From an uncultured Lachnospiraceae bacterium (lineage in GTDB: Bacteria; Bacillota; Clostridia; Lachnospirales; Lachnospiraceae): a stretch of 64,000 nt of DNA. Both the position numbers and the translations under genes were made by a program. This document shows, piece by piece, positions 16,914 through 24,866 of this stretch. The stretch's first letter is position 1. Every line of letters begins with the position of its first letter. The notes under the pieces were generated by a model. The model worked only from the letters and a program-made list of their open reading frames with translations, ran no database searches and was not told the DNA's origin. The DNA lies in assembly GCA_944384125.1 (NCBI GenBank), contig CALWSF010000018.1:1-64000 (forward strand), given 5' to 3'.

Positions 16914-17917
16914 ATTGTTTTACCTGCTTTTTTTCTGTGAAATTGTATTCTGCCAAAAATTTCTGACTGTACGGCAACCGAGATCAGTACGAGAGCTCCC
17001 ATGATGATGGACTGCCAATGTACGGAAATACTCGTGGGAAGATATGTAAATATGGTATTAATTATAAAATATATGAGAATACCGAAAAAGGTACCGGAAA
17101 ATTTTCCCTCTCCGCCGGTCAACTTCACTCCTCCGATAGCACACATGGCAATAGCATATGTCTCATAAGTATTTCCGGCACTCAGGGTGGCGCTTCCGCT
17201 GCTGGAGGCCAGAAGAATGCCGGACAGAGCGGCAATCAGTCCGCAGCAGACAAAGGCAGAAATTTTGATTCGATCTACATTTATTCCCATCATCCGGGCG
17301 GCTTCGCAATTGCCTCCGACAGCATAGATCTGCATGCCGAAACGTGTATGGTGTGAGACATACATGCAGAGGAAGGTCATAATGAACAGGAGCGGAATCA
17401 GAATGGAAATGCCGCTGGTCATTCCCGGAATTACTTCAGGGAGAATCTTTGCTTTGGCAAAGGTAAGAATATCGCCTTCAATAACCACTGATTTTTTTGC
17501 GATAATCTGGATTACGCCCCGGAGTGCAAAGAGCATTGCCAGAGAGGCGATCCAGGAAGAAATCCGCATTTTTGTTACCATAAAACCGATCATCAGACCG
17601 GATATAAGTCCCACAACAAGTCCGGAGACAATGCCGAGCCATGGGTTATAAGCACCTGCCAGTCCCATGACAACACCGCTCAGAGCGAAAACGGCTCCGA
17701 CAGAAAGATCGATTTCTGCGCAGAGTATGACAAATGTCATCCCCAATGCCAGAAAACCACCGTTTTTGGCAGCTTTCAGCAAAATGTTAAATATATTGTT
17801 GGCAGTCAGAAAGTTTTTGTCCTGAAAAATGAAGCTTGCGAAAATAACCAGAAGCAGAAATGCCAGGATGGTGCTTCTTGAGTAGAGCGAGTGGTAAGCT
17901 TGTTTCAGCAGTTTCAT
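16910..17917 (-). CDS. sugar ABC transporter permease (second subunit)
   Basis: 335 residues, eight or more hydrophobic helices, RbsC/YjfF-type permease (BPD_transp_2). GNCEAARMMGINVDRIKISAF is the conserved cytoplasmic loop and GGVKLTGGEGKFSGTFFG the conserved C-terminal loop. It pairs with the other permease gene upstream, as in galactofuranose systems with two different permeases (YtfT and YjfF). AGGAGGTG precedes the ATG. Confidence 0.9.
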   Translation of the reverse strand: MKLLKQAYHSLYSRSTILAFLLLVIFASFIFQDKNFLTANNIFNILLKAAKNGGFLALGMTFVILCAEIDLSVGAVFALSGVVMGLAGAYNPWLGIVSGLVVGLISGLMIGFMVTKMRISSWIASLAMLFALRGVIQIIAKKSVVIEGDILTFAKAKILPEVIPGMTSGISILIPLLFIMTFLCMYVSHHTRFGMQIYAVGGNCEAARMMGINVDRIKISAFVCCGLIAALSGILLASSSGSATLSAGNTYETYAIAMCAIGGVKLTGGEGKFSGTFFGILIYFIINTIFTYLPTSISVHWQSIIMGALVLISVAVQSEIFGRIQFHRKKAGKTI

Positions 17918-17930
17918 GTTTATGCACCTC

Positions 17931-18890
17931 CTATTTTGTTTTTTCTCTCTGGATAAATACAGCGATTACAATAATAGCAGCCTTGAATACCTGTGCATAC
18001 TGATCCGGTATGTTGTTCATAACGCATGTCAGAGTAATTACCTGCATGATCAGAGCGCCCACAATAGTACCCGCAACATGGGCTTTTCCGCCGCTCATGG
18101 GTGTACCCCCGATCACAACTGCCGCAATAGCATCAAGCTCTGCCAGCTGTCCTAAAGAGCTTCCGGCTGCGACAGAGACTTTGGCGGCCTGAAAGATGCC
18201 TGCGAAAGCGGCGAAAAAAGCGCTGATGCCATATACAATCATCAGAATTCTTACAGAATGGATTCCTGCCAGAGTACTTGATTTGGGGCTGTCTCCAACT
18301 GCCTGAATCTGGCGTCCGAGGATCGTTTTTTCGATCATAATCCACACAAAGAGAACAGACAGGAAAATAGGGATGATTTGTACGGGAATGCAGCCTGCAA
18401 TTTTAAAAGAGCCCCATTGAGAAAGCTGAGCACCTACATCGCCCAGTTTGTTGAAGTAGATATCGCGTCCGCTGCAGACGACCTGCGCGACACCTCTCAG
18501 ACCCAGCATCAGTCCCAGTGTAACGACCATAGCCTGGAGACGGAGCTTTCCTACCATGAAGCCGGTAATGCATCCGATCAGAACGGAGACTGCCACTGCG
18601 GCTGCAACAGCAGGTATAAGACCGGAGCCAGTCATCAGCCGGGCTGTAATAACGCCGGCCATTGCCATGACGGATCCTACAGAAATATCAATTCCGCCAG
18701 TAGAAATAACCAGAGTCATACCCATGCTGCACAAAATGGTGGGGCATATCTGGGTAATGACATTATTCAGAGTTCCGGCTCTGAAAAAATTGGGTGTAAG
18801 GAGGGCGTTTATAAGGATAAAGAACAGCAGCATGGCGGATGCGCTGTATTTTTGCAGGGACAGCAGAAGATTTTTATTCGATTCAGTCAT
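17931..18890 (-). CDS. sugar ABC transporter permease (first subunit)
   Basis: 319 residues, RbsC/YtfT-type membrane permease. The typical loops GDSPKSSTLAGIHSVRILM and GGTPMSGGKAHVAGTIVGAL are intact. It overlaps the ATPase gene by eight bases, so the two are translated together. With the second permease it should form a heterodimeric channel. Confidence 0.9.
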   Translation of the reverse strand: MTESNKNLLLSLQKYSASAMLLFFILINALLTPNFFRAGTLNNVITQICPTILCSMGMTLVISTGGIDISVGSVMAMAGVITARLMTGSGLIPAVAAAVAVSVLIGCITGFMVGKLRLQAMVVTLGLMLGLRGVAQVVCSGRDIYFNKLGDVGAQLSQWGSFKIAGCIPVQIIPIFLSVLFVWIMIEKTILGRQIQAVGDSPKSSTLAGIHSVRILMIVYGISAFFAAFAGIFQAAKVSVAAGSSLGQLAELDAIAAVVIGGTPMSGGKAHVAGTIVGALIMQVITLTCVMNNIPDQYAQVFKAAIIVIAVFIQREKTK

Positions 18891-20406
18891 GTTCGGTTAC
18901 CTCCTCACGTCCGTTTTTTGCGATGGTTTCCATGATAGTATCCTGACTGATCTCGACACCGGTCAGTTCTCCTGTTACCTTTCCGTCACGTATGACGATG
19001 ATGCGATCACAGTTTCGTTCCAGTTCTGCGATTTCTGAAGAAATCATCAGAACGGAGATGCCGCTTTTTGAGAGTTCGCGGATGAGATTCTCAATTTCTG
19101 CTTTTGCACCTACATCAATTCCCCGGGTTGGTTCATCCAGAATCATCAGTTTCGGGTTCATGCACATCCAACGGGCAAGAAGAACTTTCTGCTGATTGCC
19201 TCCGCTTAAATTACAGATGGCCTGTTCGGGCGAGGGTGTCTTGATTTTAAGGCGTTTTATATAAGACTGAACAATGTCATTCTGTTCTTTTGTTTTTATG
19301 AAACCGAAGGACTGGAGTTTTGGAAGAAGGGCGATAGTAATATTTTCCCGTACAGACAGATGGGGTATAATTCCCTCTGTTTTTCTGTCTTCTGTACAGA
19401 ATCCCATTCCTTTGCGAATGGCGTCAGACGGACTGTGAATATGAACTTTTTCTCCCCACCAGAAGATTTCGCCGTCGTCCGGCATTGTACTTCCGAAAAG
19501 GATCTGGGCAATTTCTGTCCGCCCCGATCCCAGCAGCCCGGCCAGACCAACCACTTCTCCCTGCCGTATTTCCAGATCGATGCCGTGCAGACGCATCCCC
19601 TGATGGATATTTTTCAGTTCTGCAATGGGCTTTGCATTGGAAAATCTGTATTCCTGTTTTGAACGTTCCAGCTTTGCCATATCTCTGCCGACCATGAGCG
19701 ATACGAGCCGCAGCTGATTCATTTCCCGAATATCATAATCTCCTACATATTCGCCATCCTTAAGGATAGTCAGCCGGTCACATATCTCAAAAATTTCATC
19801 CAGCTTGTGACTGATAAAAATAACGCTGATTCCCTGTTTCTTCAGCTGTCGGATAATACGGAATAATATCTGTACTTCTTTGGCGTCCAGGGAGGACGTG
19901 GGCTCATCCATGATTACCAGTTTTGCATTGATACTGACGGTGCGGGCAATGGCGACCATCTGCTGAATGGCCGTAGAATAATGTCCGAGCGGACGGGTTA
20001 CGTCAATGGATACACCCAGATCGTTTAGAATACGCTGTGTCTCGGAAATCATTTTCTGGCGATCAATTCGCCGGCAGCGGGAGAGAGGTTCTCTTCCCAG
20101 AAACAGGTTTTCATAAACAGTCTGGAACGGGATCAGATTGAGCTCCTGATAAATGGTTGAAATTCCCTTTTCGTTGGCTTCAATGGGAGTTCTGGCATTG
20201 ATTTCCTCTCCGTCAAAGCGGATTGTGCCGCTGTTTTTCTGATAAATGCCTGTCAGTACCTTGATGAGAGTTGATTTACCGGCGCCATTTTCTCCCATAA
20301 GAGCATGAACCTCTCCTTTCCGGACCTGCAGACGGACTCTTTTGAGTGCGTGAACGCCGGGGAAACTTTTTTCCAGGCCTTCGATTTCAAGTAATATTTC
20401 TGACAT
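18883..20406 (-). CDS. sugar ABC transporter ATP-binding protein (two ATPase domains)
   Basis: 507 residues, the double-domain ATPase of RbsA/MglA/YtfR type. The first domain has GENGAGKST (Walker A) and VIMDEPTSSLD (Walker B). The second has the degenerate GLLGSGRTE in place of a P-loop, then LSGGNQQKVLLARW and LILDEPTRGID. One-active, one-degenerate Walker A is normal for the family. It follows the binding-protein gene after an intercistronic terminator (20422-20460), so its expression is probably lower. Confidence 0.93.
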   Translation of the reverse strand: MSEILLEIEGLEKSFPGVHALKRVRLQVRKGEVHALMGENGAGKSTLIKVLTGIYQKNSGTIRFDGEEINARTPIEANEKGISTIYQELNLIPFQTVYENLFLGREPLSRCRRIDRQKMISETQRILNDLGVSIDVTRPLGHYSTAIQQMVAIARTVSINAKLVIMDEPTSSLDAKEVQILFRIIRQLKKQGISVIFISHKLDEIFEICDRLTILKDGEYVGDYDIREMNQLRLVSLMVGRDMAKLERSKQEYRFSNAKPIAELKNIHQGMRLHGIDLEIRQGEVVGLAGLLGSGRTEIAQILFGSTMPDDGEIFWWGEKVHIHSPSDAIRKGMGFCTEDRKTEGIIPHLSVRENITIALLPKLQSFGFIKTKEQNDIVQSYIKRLKIKTPSPEQAICNLSGGNQQKVLLARWMCMNPKLMILDEPTRGIDVGAKAEIENLIRELSKSGISVLMISSEIAELERNCDRIIVIRDGKVTGELTGVEISQDTIMETIAKNGREEVTEHD

Positions 20407-20421
20407 AAGCTTCCTCCTCTC

Positions 20422-20460
20422 AAAAAAGGACTGCCGCCCCTGTTTGTCTGCGGCAGTCCC
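20422..20460 (-). terminator. intercistronic attenuator after the sugar-binding protein gene
   Basis: On the reverse strand GGACTGCCGC (20459-20450) pairs with GCGGCAGTCC (20437-20428), followed by TTTTTT (20427-20422). It sits between the binding-protein and ATPase genes of one operon, so it likely lets only part of the transcription through. Confidence 0.8.
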
Positions 20461-20478
20461 TGTGTATAATCTGTGGAA

Positions 20479-21516
20479 TCAGAATCCAAGTTCAACGTTT
20501 ACATTTTCTTTTGTGTAAAGGGTGTCTTCGTTTGTGATAGCGGTGGGAACGTCTTCGCCGTTTTTGATCTGTGTAATGGTTTTAACTACGATTTCGCCGA
20601 AATAAGGAGAGCAGGTACAGGAAGCCAGCTGTTTTCCGGCTTCAACAGCTTCAAATGCAGCTCTGGAGCCGTCAATGCCCAGAATCAGAATGTCCTCTCC
20701 CGGTGTAAGCCCGGCCGCTTCAATGGCACTCATGGCGCCCTGTGCCATATCATCTGTTACGCAGAATACGGCATCAATGTTTTCGCCGCCCTGTGCCTGA
20801 AGGATGTTTTCCATTACAGCCTGTGCCTTGTCCATCAGCCATTCGCCGTCCTGTTCGGCGACGATCTCAAATTTGGAGGAATCAAGTGCGTTTACGAATC
20901 CGTCCTGGCGATCTGTGGAAGTAGAAGAATCGTAACCACCGTTGATAATAACAACATTTCCGCCATCCGGAAGTGCTTCCATCAGTGCATTTGCACACTG
21001 TTCGCCCTCCCATATGAAGTCGGACATAATTCCTGTAGTATAGTGGGTTCCGGCTTCTCCGGCAATGGCACGGTCAACCAGAATAACCGGAATGCCATTT
21101 TCCATTGCTTCCTGAAGAGCACCCTGGAGTCCATTGTCTTCCAGCGGGGCTACAACAAGATAATCAACACCAGCTGCAACCAGATCGCGGATATCAGATT
21201 CCTGTGTTGCAATATCGCCGCCGGCATCTTTTACAATAAACTCGCCGCCAGCTTCTTCAACAAATTTTTTGATATCATCTGTTTCTGTTGTTCTCCAGGC
21301 AGACATACTGTCTGTCTGAGCAAAGCCAACGGTCAGCCCATCCAGTGGTTTTTCGGAACTTTCAGATTCTGCTGCTGCGTCAGATGATTCAGAAGTTTCG
21401 GCTGTTGCCTCCTGGGAACTTTCAGGAGCAGAAGATTCTGCTGCGGGTTGGCTGCTGCATGCGGACAGTGATAATGCCATTGCTGCTGTCATTAAGATTG
21501 TCAAAGTTTTTTTCAT
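20479..21516 (-). CDS. galactofuranose-type sugar ABC substrate-binding lipoprotein (YtfQ-like)
   Basis: 345 residues. Signal peptide with lipobox LSAC, a Ser/Glu/Ala-rich linker to about residue 58, then a type I periplasmic-binding domain. GFAQTDSMSAWRTTETDDIKKF closely follows the pattern of E. coli YtfQ (GFSQ...GWRAAET). That supports galactofuranose or a similar aldofuranose as ligand over ribose. It is the first and probably most abundant product of the operon. The GH2 enzyme at the operon end would act on the imported sugar. The ligand is family-based inference. Confidence 0.88.
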   Translation of the reverse strand: MKKTLTILMTAAMALSLSACSSQPAAESSAPESSQEATAETSESSDAAAESESSEKPLDGLTVGFAQTDSMSAWRTTETDDIKKFVEEAGGEFIVKDAGGDIATQESDIRDLVAAGVDYLVVAPLEDNGLQGALQEAMENGIPVILVDRAIAGEAGTHYTTGIMSDFIWEGEQCANALMEALPDGGNVVIINGGYDSSTSTDRQDGFVNALDSSKFEIVAEQDGEWLMDKAQAVMENILQAQGGENIDAVFCVTDDMAQGAMSAIEAAGLTPGEDILILGIDGSRAAFEAVEAGKQLASCTCSPYFGEIVVKTITQIKNGEDVPTAITNEDTLYTKENVNVELGF

Positions 21517-21653
21517 TCTTTTCCTCCTGTATATTGTGTTGTGCCTGGTTTGTTACATAATTTATTTTGATACAATTTGGATAAAGATACAATATATATG
21601 AATATAACTTAATTATTTTTATTAAATTAGCACAAAAAACAAGAAAATAATTG

Positions 21654-21669
21654 TTGTAAACGCTTTTTT
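21654..21669 (+). promoter_or_regulatory. possible catabolite-repression (cre-like) site
   Basis: TTGTAAACGCTTTTTT matches the first ten positions of the Firmicute cre consensus well but lacks the final C. It lies immediately upstream of the -35 box of the regulator gene. Confidence 0.35.
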
Positions 21670-21672
21670 GAT

Positions 21673-21701
21673 TTGATTTTTATGTAATAAAGGTGTATAT
21701 T
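21673..21701 (+). promoter_or_regulatory. putative promoter of the ArsR-type regulator gene
   Basis: TTGATT at 21673-21678, a 17-base spacer containing a TTATGTAA copy, and TATATT at 21696-21701. A repeat inside the spacer and a palindrome just downstream suggest autoregulation. Confidence 0.5.
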
Positions 21702-21746
21702 AAAAACAGGATTACATAAAAAAAATGTAAGAAAAGGGGAAAGAAT

Positions 21747-22721
21747 ATGAGTGCACGGGAAAAAAGAATGGTAAGAATTACCGGGGAACGGGATATTTAT
21801 CTTCATCTGAGCAATCCGGAACATCATGCCAGGATTGCCATGATTGGAAGAGCTCTGTCCTCTCCGGTCCGGTTGAAAATATTGGATATTCTGAAAAATA
21901 CAGTTCGTTCTCTGAAAGAAATAGCAGATCTTTTGGATATTCCTCTGTCATCAGCTGCCCTTCACATAAAAGTGCTGGAGGAAGCGCATCTTGTTGTTAC
22001 AGAAAGCCAGCCGGGTTCTCATGGTTCTATGCGTGTATGCACATGCAGCCTGAATTCGTTTCACCTGGAAACATTTAATGCGGATACAGATTCTGTCAAT
22101 AAAATGGTATCCATAGAAATGCCGGTGGGGAATTATTACACCTGTGATGTGATGCCAACCTGTGGTCTGGCAGATGAGAATGGGATTATAGATGCGTATG
22201 ACACAGTAAGTTCGTTTTACTCCCCTTCCAGGATGCGGGCACAGATTTTATGGTTCAGTAAGGGGTTTGTGGAATATCGTTTTCCCAATATCTGTAATCC
22301 TCTGCTGACTCTGGAAGAGATTTCTTTTCGACTGGAACTGTGTTCGGAAGCACCGGGATATATGGAAAACTGGCCGTCTGATATTTCTGTAGAGATCAAT
22401 GGGATAGAAGTGGGTGTGTATCATTCGCCGGGAGAGTATGGAGCGCGCCGCGGAAAATTGACTCCTTCCTGCTGGCCTAACGGTAGTGCTCAGTATGGTA
22501 TGCTGAAAACTTTTTCTGTTAGAGAAAAGGGAGGATATCTGGACGGAATGTTAATTAATCCTGACATCGGACTTGAAGCACTTGAAATTGGGAACCATCA
22601 TTATATTTCTTTAAAAATTCTTGTCAAAGAAGATGCAAGGCACGCAGGAGGCGTGAATATTTTTGGAGAAAAATACGGGGATTACCCCCAGGGAATTATC
22701 ATGAATTTAACATATCAGTAA
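21747..22721 (+). CDS. ArsR-type helix-turn-helix regulator with large C-terminal domain
   Basis: 324 residues. Residues about 30-95 form an ArsR-like winged helix (LSSPVRLKILDILKNTVRSLKEIADLLD, then SSAALHIKVLEEAHLV). The remaining 220 residues are a beta-rich domain I do not recognise; it is likely the effector-binding part. ArsR metal-binding Cys motifs are absent from the helix region, so metal sensing is unlikely. It is divergent from the galactofuranose-type ABC/GH2 operon and probably controls it. AAAAGGGGAAAG precedes the ATG. Confidence 0.85.
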   Translation: MSAREKRMVRITGERDIYLHLSNPEHHARIAMIGRALSSPVRLKILDILKNTVRSLKEIADLLDIPLSSAALHIKVLEEAHLVVTESQPGSHGSMRVCTCSLNSFHLETFNADTDSVNKMVSIEMPVGNYYTCDVMPTCGLADENGIIDAYDTVSSFYSPSRMRAQILWFSKGFVEYRFPNICNPLLTLEEISFRLELCSEAPGYMENWPSDISVEINGIEVGVYHSPGEYGARRGKLTPSCWPNGSAQYGMLKTFSVREKGGYLDGMLINPDIGLEALEIGNHHYISLKILVKEDARHAGGVNIFGEKYGDYPQGIIMNLTYQ

Positions 22722-22859
22722 AGTATGTTAAGAGTCCTTCTGACTACGCCCTTGCCTTGAAACAGACAGAGAAATATAATATTGATGTAAAACAGAACAT
22801 TTTAAGGAGATTTTTCTTTTTTATAAACAGGAGAAAAAATTTAGACAGGGGGTACTCAT

Positions 22860-23273
22860 ATGAAAAAGTTAAGAGTATTTGTATTGGTGTCAGCATTCAT
22901 GTTGTCTTTAGCTGGCTGTGCTTTGCCAGGTACAGACGGAAAAGCAGGAGATCTCCCGCCTGTGATTACCATAGACGGATATAACTATGTCGCACCGTAT
23001 ATGCCTGTTGATGAACTGCCTGATGGGTACGCCTATCTTGGAGAATTGTCTGAGGAAGATGCGAATGATACAGGTTTGGGAGGATGTAAAATGTATGCTG
23101 TTCCGGAGAAAGACAGTTTTACGGATTTCTACTTATACCAGGAGTGCGGGACACCGATTGATGAAAACACAGTAGACCTAAAGCAGCGGCAATGGGCATA
23201 TGTTCAGTGGGTCTCTGCCGGGGACAAGGACGAAATGGAAAATGATGTTATCACAGAAGATTCTGGTCTGTAA
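22860..23273 (+). CDS. small secreted lipoprotein of unknown function
   Basis: 137 residues. Signal peptide with lipobox LAGC at about residues 17-20, then a roughly 115-residue domain with no motif I recognise (VITIDGYNYVAPYMPVDELPDGYAYLG). It contains two Cys after the lipobox. GGGGG lies before the ATG, and a terminator follows directly, so it is a single-gene unit. Similar small lipoproteins are common in Clostridia; no role can be given. Confidence 0.75.
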   Translation: MKKLRVFVLVSAFMLSLAGCALPGTDGKAGDLPPVITIDGYNYVAPYMPVDELPDGYAYLGELSEEDANDTGLGGCKMYAVPEKDSFTDFYLYQECGTPIDENTVDLKQRQWAYVQWVSAGDKDEMENDVITEDSGL

Positions 23274-23289
23274 TAAAAAATATACTCAC

Positions 23290-23323
23290 AAAAAAGCTGC
23301 CTCCATGTGGGTGCAGCTTTTTT
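23290..23323 (+). terminator. intrinsic terminator after the small lipoprotein
   Basis: AAAAAGCTGC (23291-23300) pairs with GCAGCTTTTT (23313-23322) with a T-tract included. Confidence 0.85.
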
Positions 23324-23408
23324 GAAGTATTAAGGGTTAAAAATCAGATTTATACGACAACCCCTTCCGTTCTGCTTCCGGGCGGAGATTTTTGACGAAA
23401 AAATAATA

Positions 23409-23744
23409 TTATGTCCGTTTTCCCTGATTATTCTGGTTCATTTTCTGAGTATGTAACGGACTGTGTCCGGCTCTGTTTCCCAGTCGCTGCGACAGCATAC
23501 GCAGCGTTTCCACCTGTTTTTTCTGTGCGGGATTCATATTGGCGGTAAGAATGGACACGATAAGATCTGTTTCCTCATTGCTGAAGTTCATGTTTCCGCT
23601 TTCGGCTGCAAGGCTCATGAAGAGGGAAAGCAGCTTGTCTTTGGGCGTATTTTGGGCTTTTTTCGCCAGTTCTGTAAGATATGTGAGCTTTTTTTCATCC
23701 ATCCCTCTGAGACGGGGATCATTTCGCCAGTCTTTCTGTTCCAT
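23409..23744 (-). CDS. conserved-looking protein of unknown function
   Basis: 111 residues, soluble, mostly helical by composition, with a polar Asn/Gln/Lys-rich C-terminus. No motif recognised. AAAGGAGCAGAACC lies just ahead of the ATG. The gene follows a 183-residue unknown gene at a 14-base gap. Both proteins share the trait of a helical core and a Gln/Asn-rich tail, so they may act together. Confidence 0.7.
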   Translation of the reverse strand: MEQKDWRNDPRLRGMDEKKLTYLTELAKKAQNTPKDKLLSLFMSLAAESGNMNFSNEETDLIVSILTANMNPAQKKQVETLRMLSQRLGNRAGHSPLHTQKMNQNNQGKRT

Positions 23745-23758
23745 GGTTCTGCTCCTTT

Positions 23759-24310
23759 CTAAGAGAACTGCTGGATTGTCTGCATTAACATCTGAGCGGT
23801 TTCAAATCTGGACTGCTGTTCCGGCGAGAGCATATTTTTCAGATGCTCAAAGGGAAAATGTCCGGACGTATTCCTCGTATTCTGCTGTTCACTGATATGA
23901 GAGGAATCGCGGATTTGATCCGGAGGTGCCGCTTCATCCTGATGGAAACCGGATTCCGGTTCCTGTGTGTTTTCTCGGTAGGACTGGTACAGGCGGGAGC
24001 CCTGCATGAAATTAATGATCAGATCAATAAAATCCTGCTCCTCCTCTGTCCCGTAGGGCTTCATAGCGTTCAGCATGTCAATGGGAGAATCCGGTTCTCC
24101 TTCTTCCAGTGAACAGATTCCCATTTCTCCGCCGCTGTTCTGGTCAAACAGGCGAATGGTGCGTTCCAGTTCACTGATTTTGACCATAAGGGAAAAAAAA
24201 CGCTGTTCCGGTATGTGGATATAGGGGAGAGCAGCTTTGACCATCTGAAGATGCGGGGCTGCTGTCAGGTAGTCCAGCTCTGTCATTTTTAAGTTGGAGT
24301 CATTTTTCAT
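23759..24310 (-). CDS. acidic, helical protein of unknown function
   Basis: 183 residues, no signal or membrane segment. The front half (TELDYLTAAPHLQMVKAALPYI) and the end (FEHLKNMLSPEQQSRFETAQML) look helical. The middle (about 120-150) is low-complexity and Gln/Asn/His-rich, probably a linker. GAGAGG precedes the ATG. First gene of a two-gene unit with the 111-residue protein. Confidence 0.7.
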   Translation of the reverse strand: MKNDSNLKMTELDYLTAAPHLQMVKAALPYIHIPEQRFFSLMVKISELERTIRLFDQNSGGEMGICSLEEGEPDSPIDMLNAMKPYGTEEEQDFIDLIINFMQGSRLYQSYRENTQEPESGFHQDEAAPPDQIRDSSHISEQQNTRNTSGHFPFEHLKNMLSPEQQSRFETAQMLMQTIQQFS

Positions 24311-24477
24311 GGATAAAATACCTCTCTGTAAATTGCAACCAGTTCTTGCCTAAATATATGCTGAAAAAAACGGGTTCATTCCGGGGAGAAATGCAGACAG
24401 ATGCTCGTGAAAAGCTGAACTGCGGCGGCAATCTGCATATATTAAAGTACAGAAGAAAAACAGGAGGAACACAGGGT

Positions 24478-24696
24478 ATGAGCACCCGTCTTATTATTGA
24501 GGGAAACAGTGTATATGAGATAGATGAGGACTGTCTTTCCTGCGGCCGCACAGTATCGTATATGTCTGCAGGGGAGCGGAAATCTTTTGATAAAATTGAG
24601 CACAGGATTCCGGATGGTTCCGGGCATGCAGTGAAAGGCCTTTGTGGAGCGCAGGATAAAAGCGGTCTGCCGGAAAATAGCCACAGGGCAGGCTGA
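24478..24696 (+). CDS. small protein of unknown function
   Basis: 72 residues starting MSTRLIIEGNSVYEIDEDC. AGGAGGAACACAGGGT lies immediately before this ATG, which is the main evidence for translation. From memory, short Clostridia proteins often begin with a similar sequence; the rest here (Cys20, Cys23, basic tail) is unlike a folded domain. The longer frame opening at 24346 has no ribosome site. A terminator follows at 24705. Confidence 0.5.
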   Translation: MSTRLIIEGNSVYEIDEDCLSCGRTVSYMSAGERKSFDKIEHRIPDGSGHAVKGLCGAQDKSGLPENSHRAG

Positions 24697-24704
24697 TTTC
24701 TTCT

Positions 24705-24742
24705 CCGCACGGTTTTTCAGAGACCGTGCGGATGATACTTTT
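24705..24742 (+). terminator. intrinsic terminator
   Basis: CCGCACGGT (24705-24713) pairs with ACCGTGCGG (24723-24731); ATGATACTTTTTA follows. It separates the small ORF from the two-component operon. Confidence 0.75.
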
Positions 24743-24798
24743 TATGGGGAATCCTGGAAGGACGGGAGAAAAATAGGTATCCATCCCAGCTGGCGGTA

Positions 24799-24807
24799 TG
24801 ATATAAT
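24799..24807 (+). promoter_or_regulatory. extended -10 promoter of the two-component operon
   Basis: TGATATAAT gives an extended TGN plus a perfect TATAAT (24802-24807). No good -35 is visible. It lies 60 bases before the response-regulator start. Confidence 0.5.
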
Positions 24808-24866
24808 AAAATCATTCAGGAAAAGATATTATTATGCTAAAAATAAGGAGAGAGGTGCATTCGCTT

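Larger units (their letters stand above)
21553..21730. promoter_or_regulatory. divergent regulatory region with repeated TTACATAA sites
   Basis: TTACATAA occurs at 21553-21560 and 21712-21719, and its complement TTATGTAA at 21680-21687. The last copy is part of an imperfect palindrome TTACATAAAAAAAATGTAA at 21712-21730. They flank and overlap the divergent promoters of the sugar operon and the ArsR-type regulator. These are candidate operators for that regulator. Confidence 0.55.

Noticed and set aside
20473..21387. 304-codon forward open frame
   Set aside because: Antisense to the YtfQ-like binding protein gene, which has signal peptide, lipobox and family motifs.
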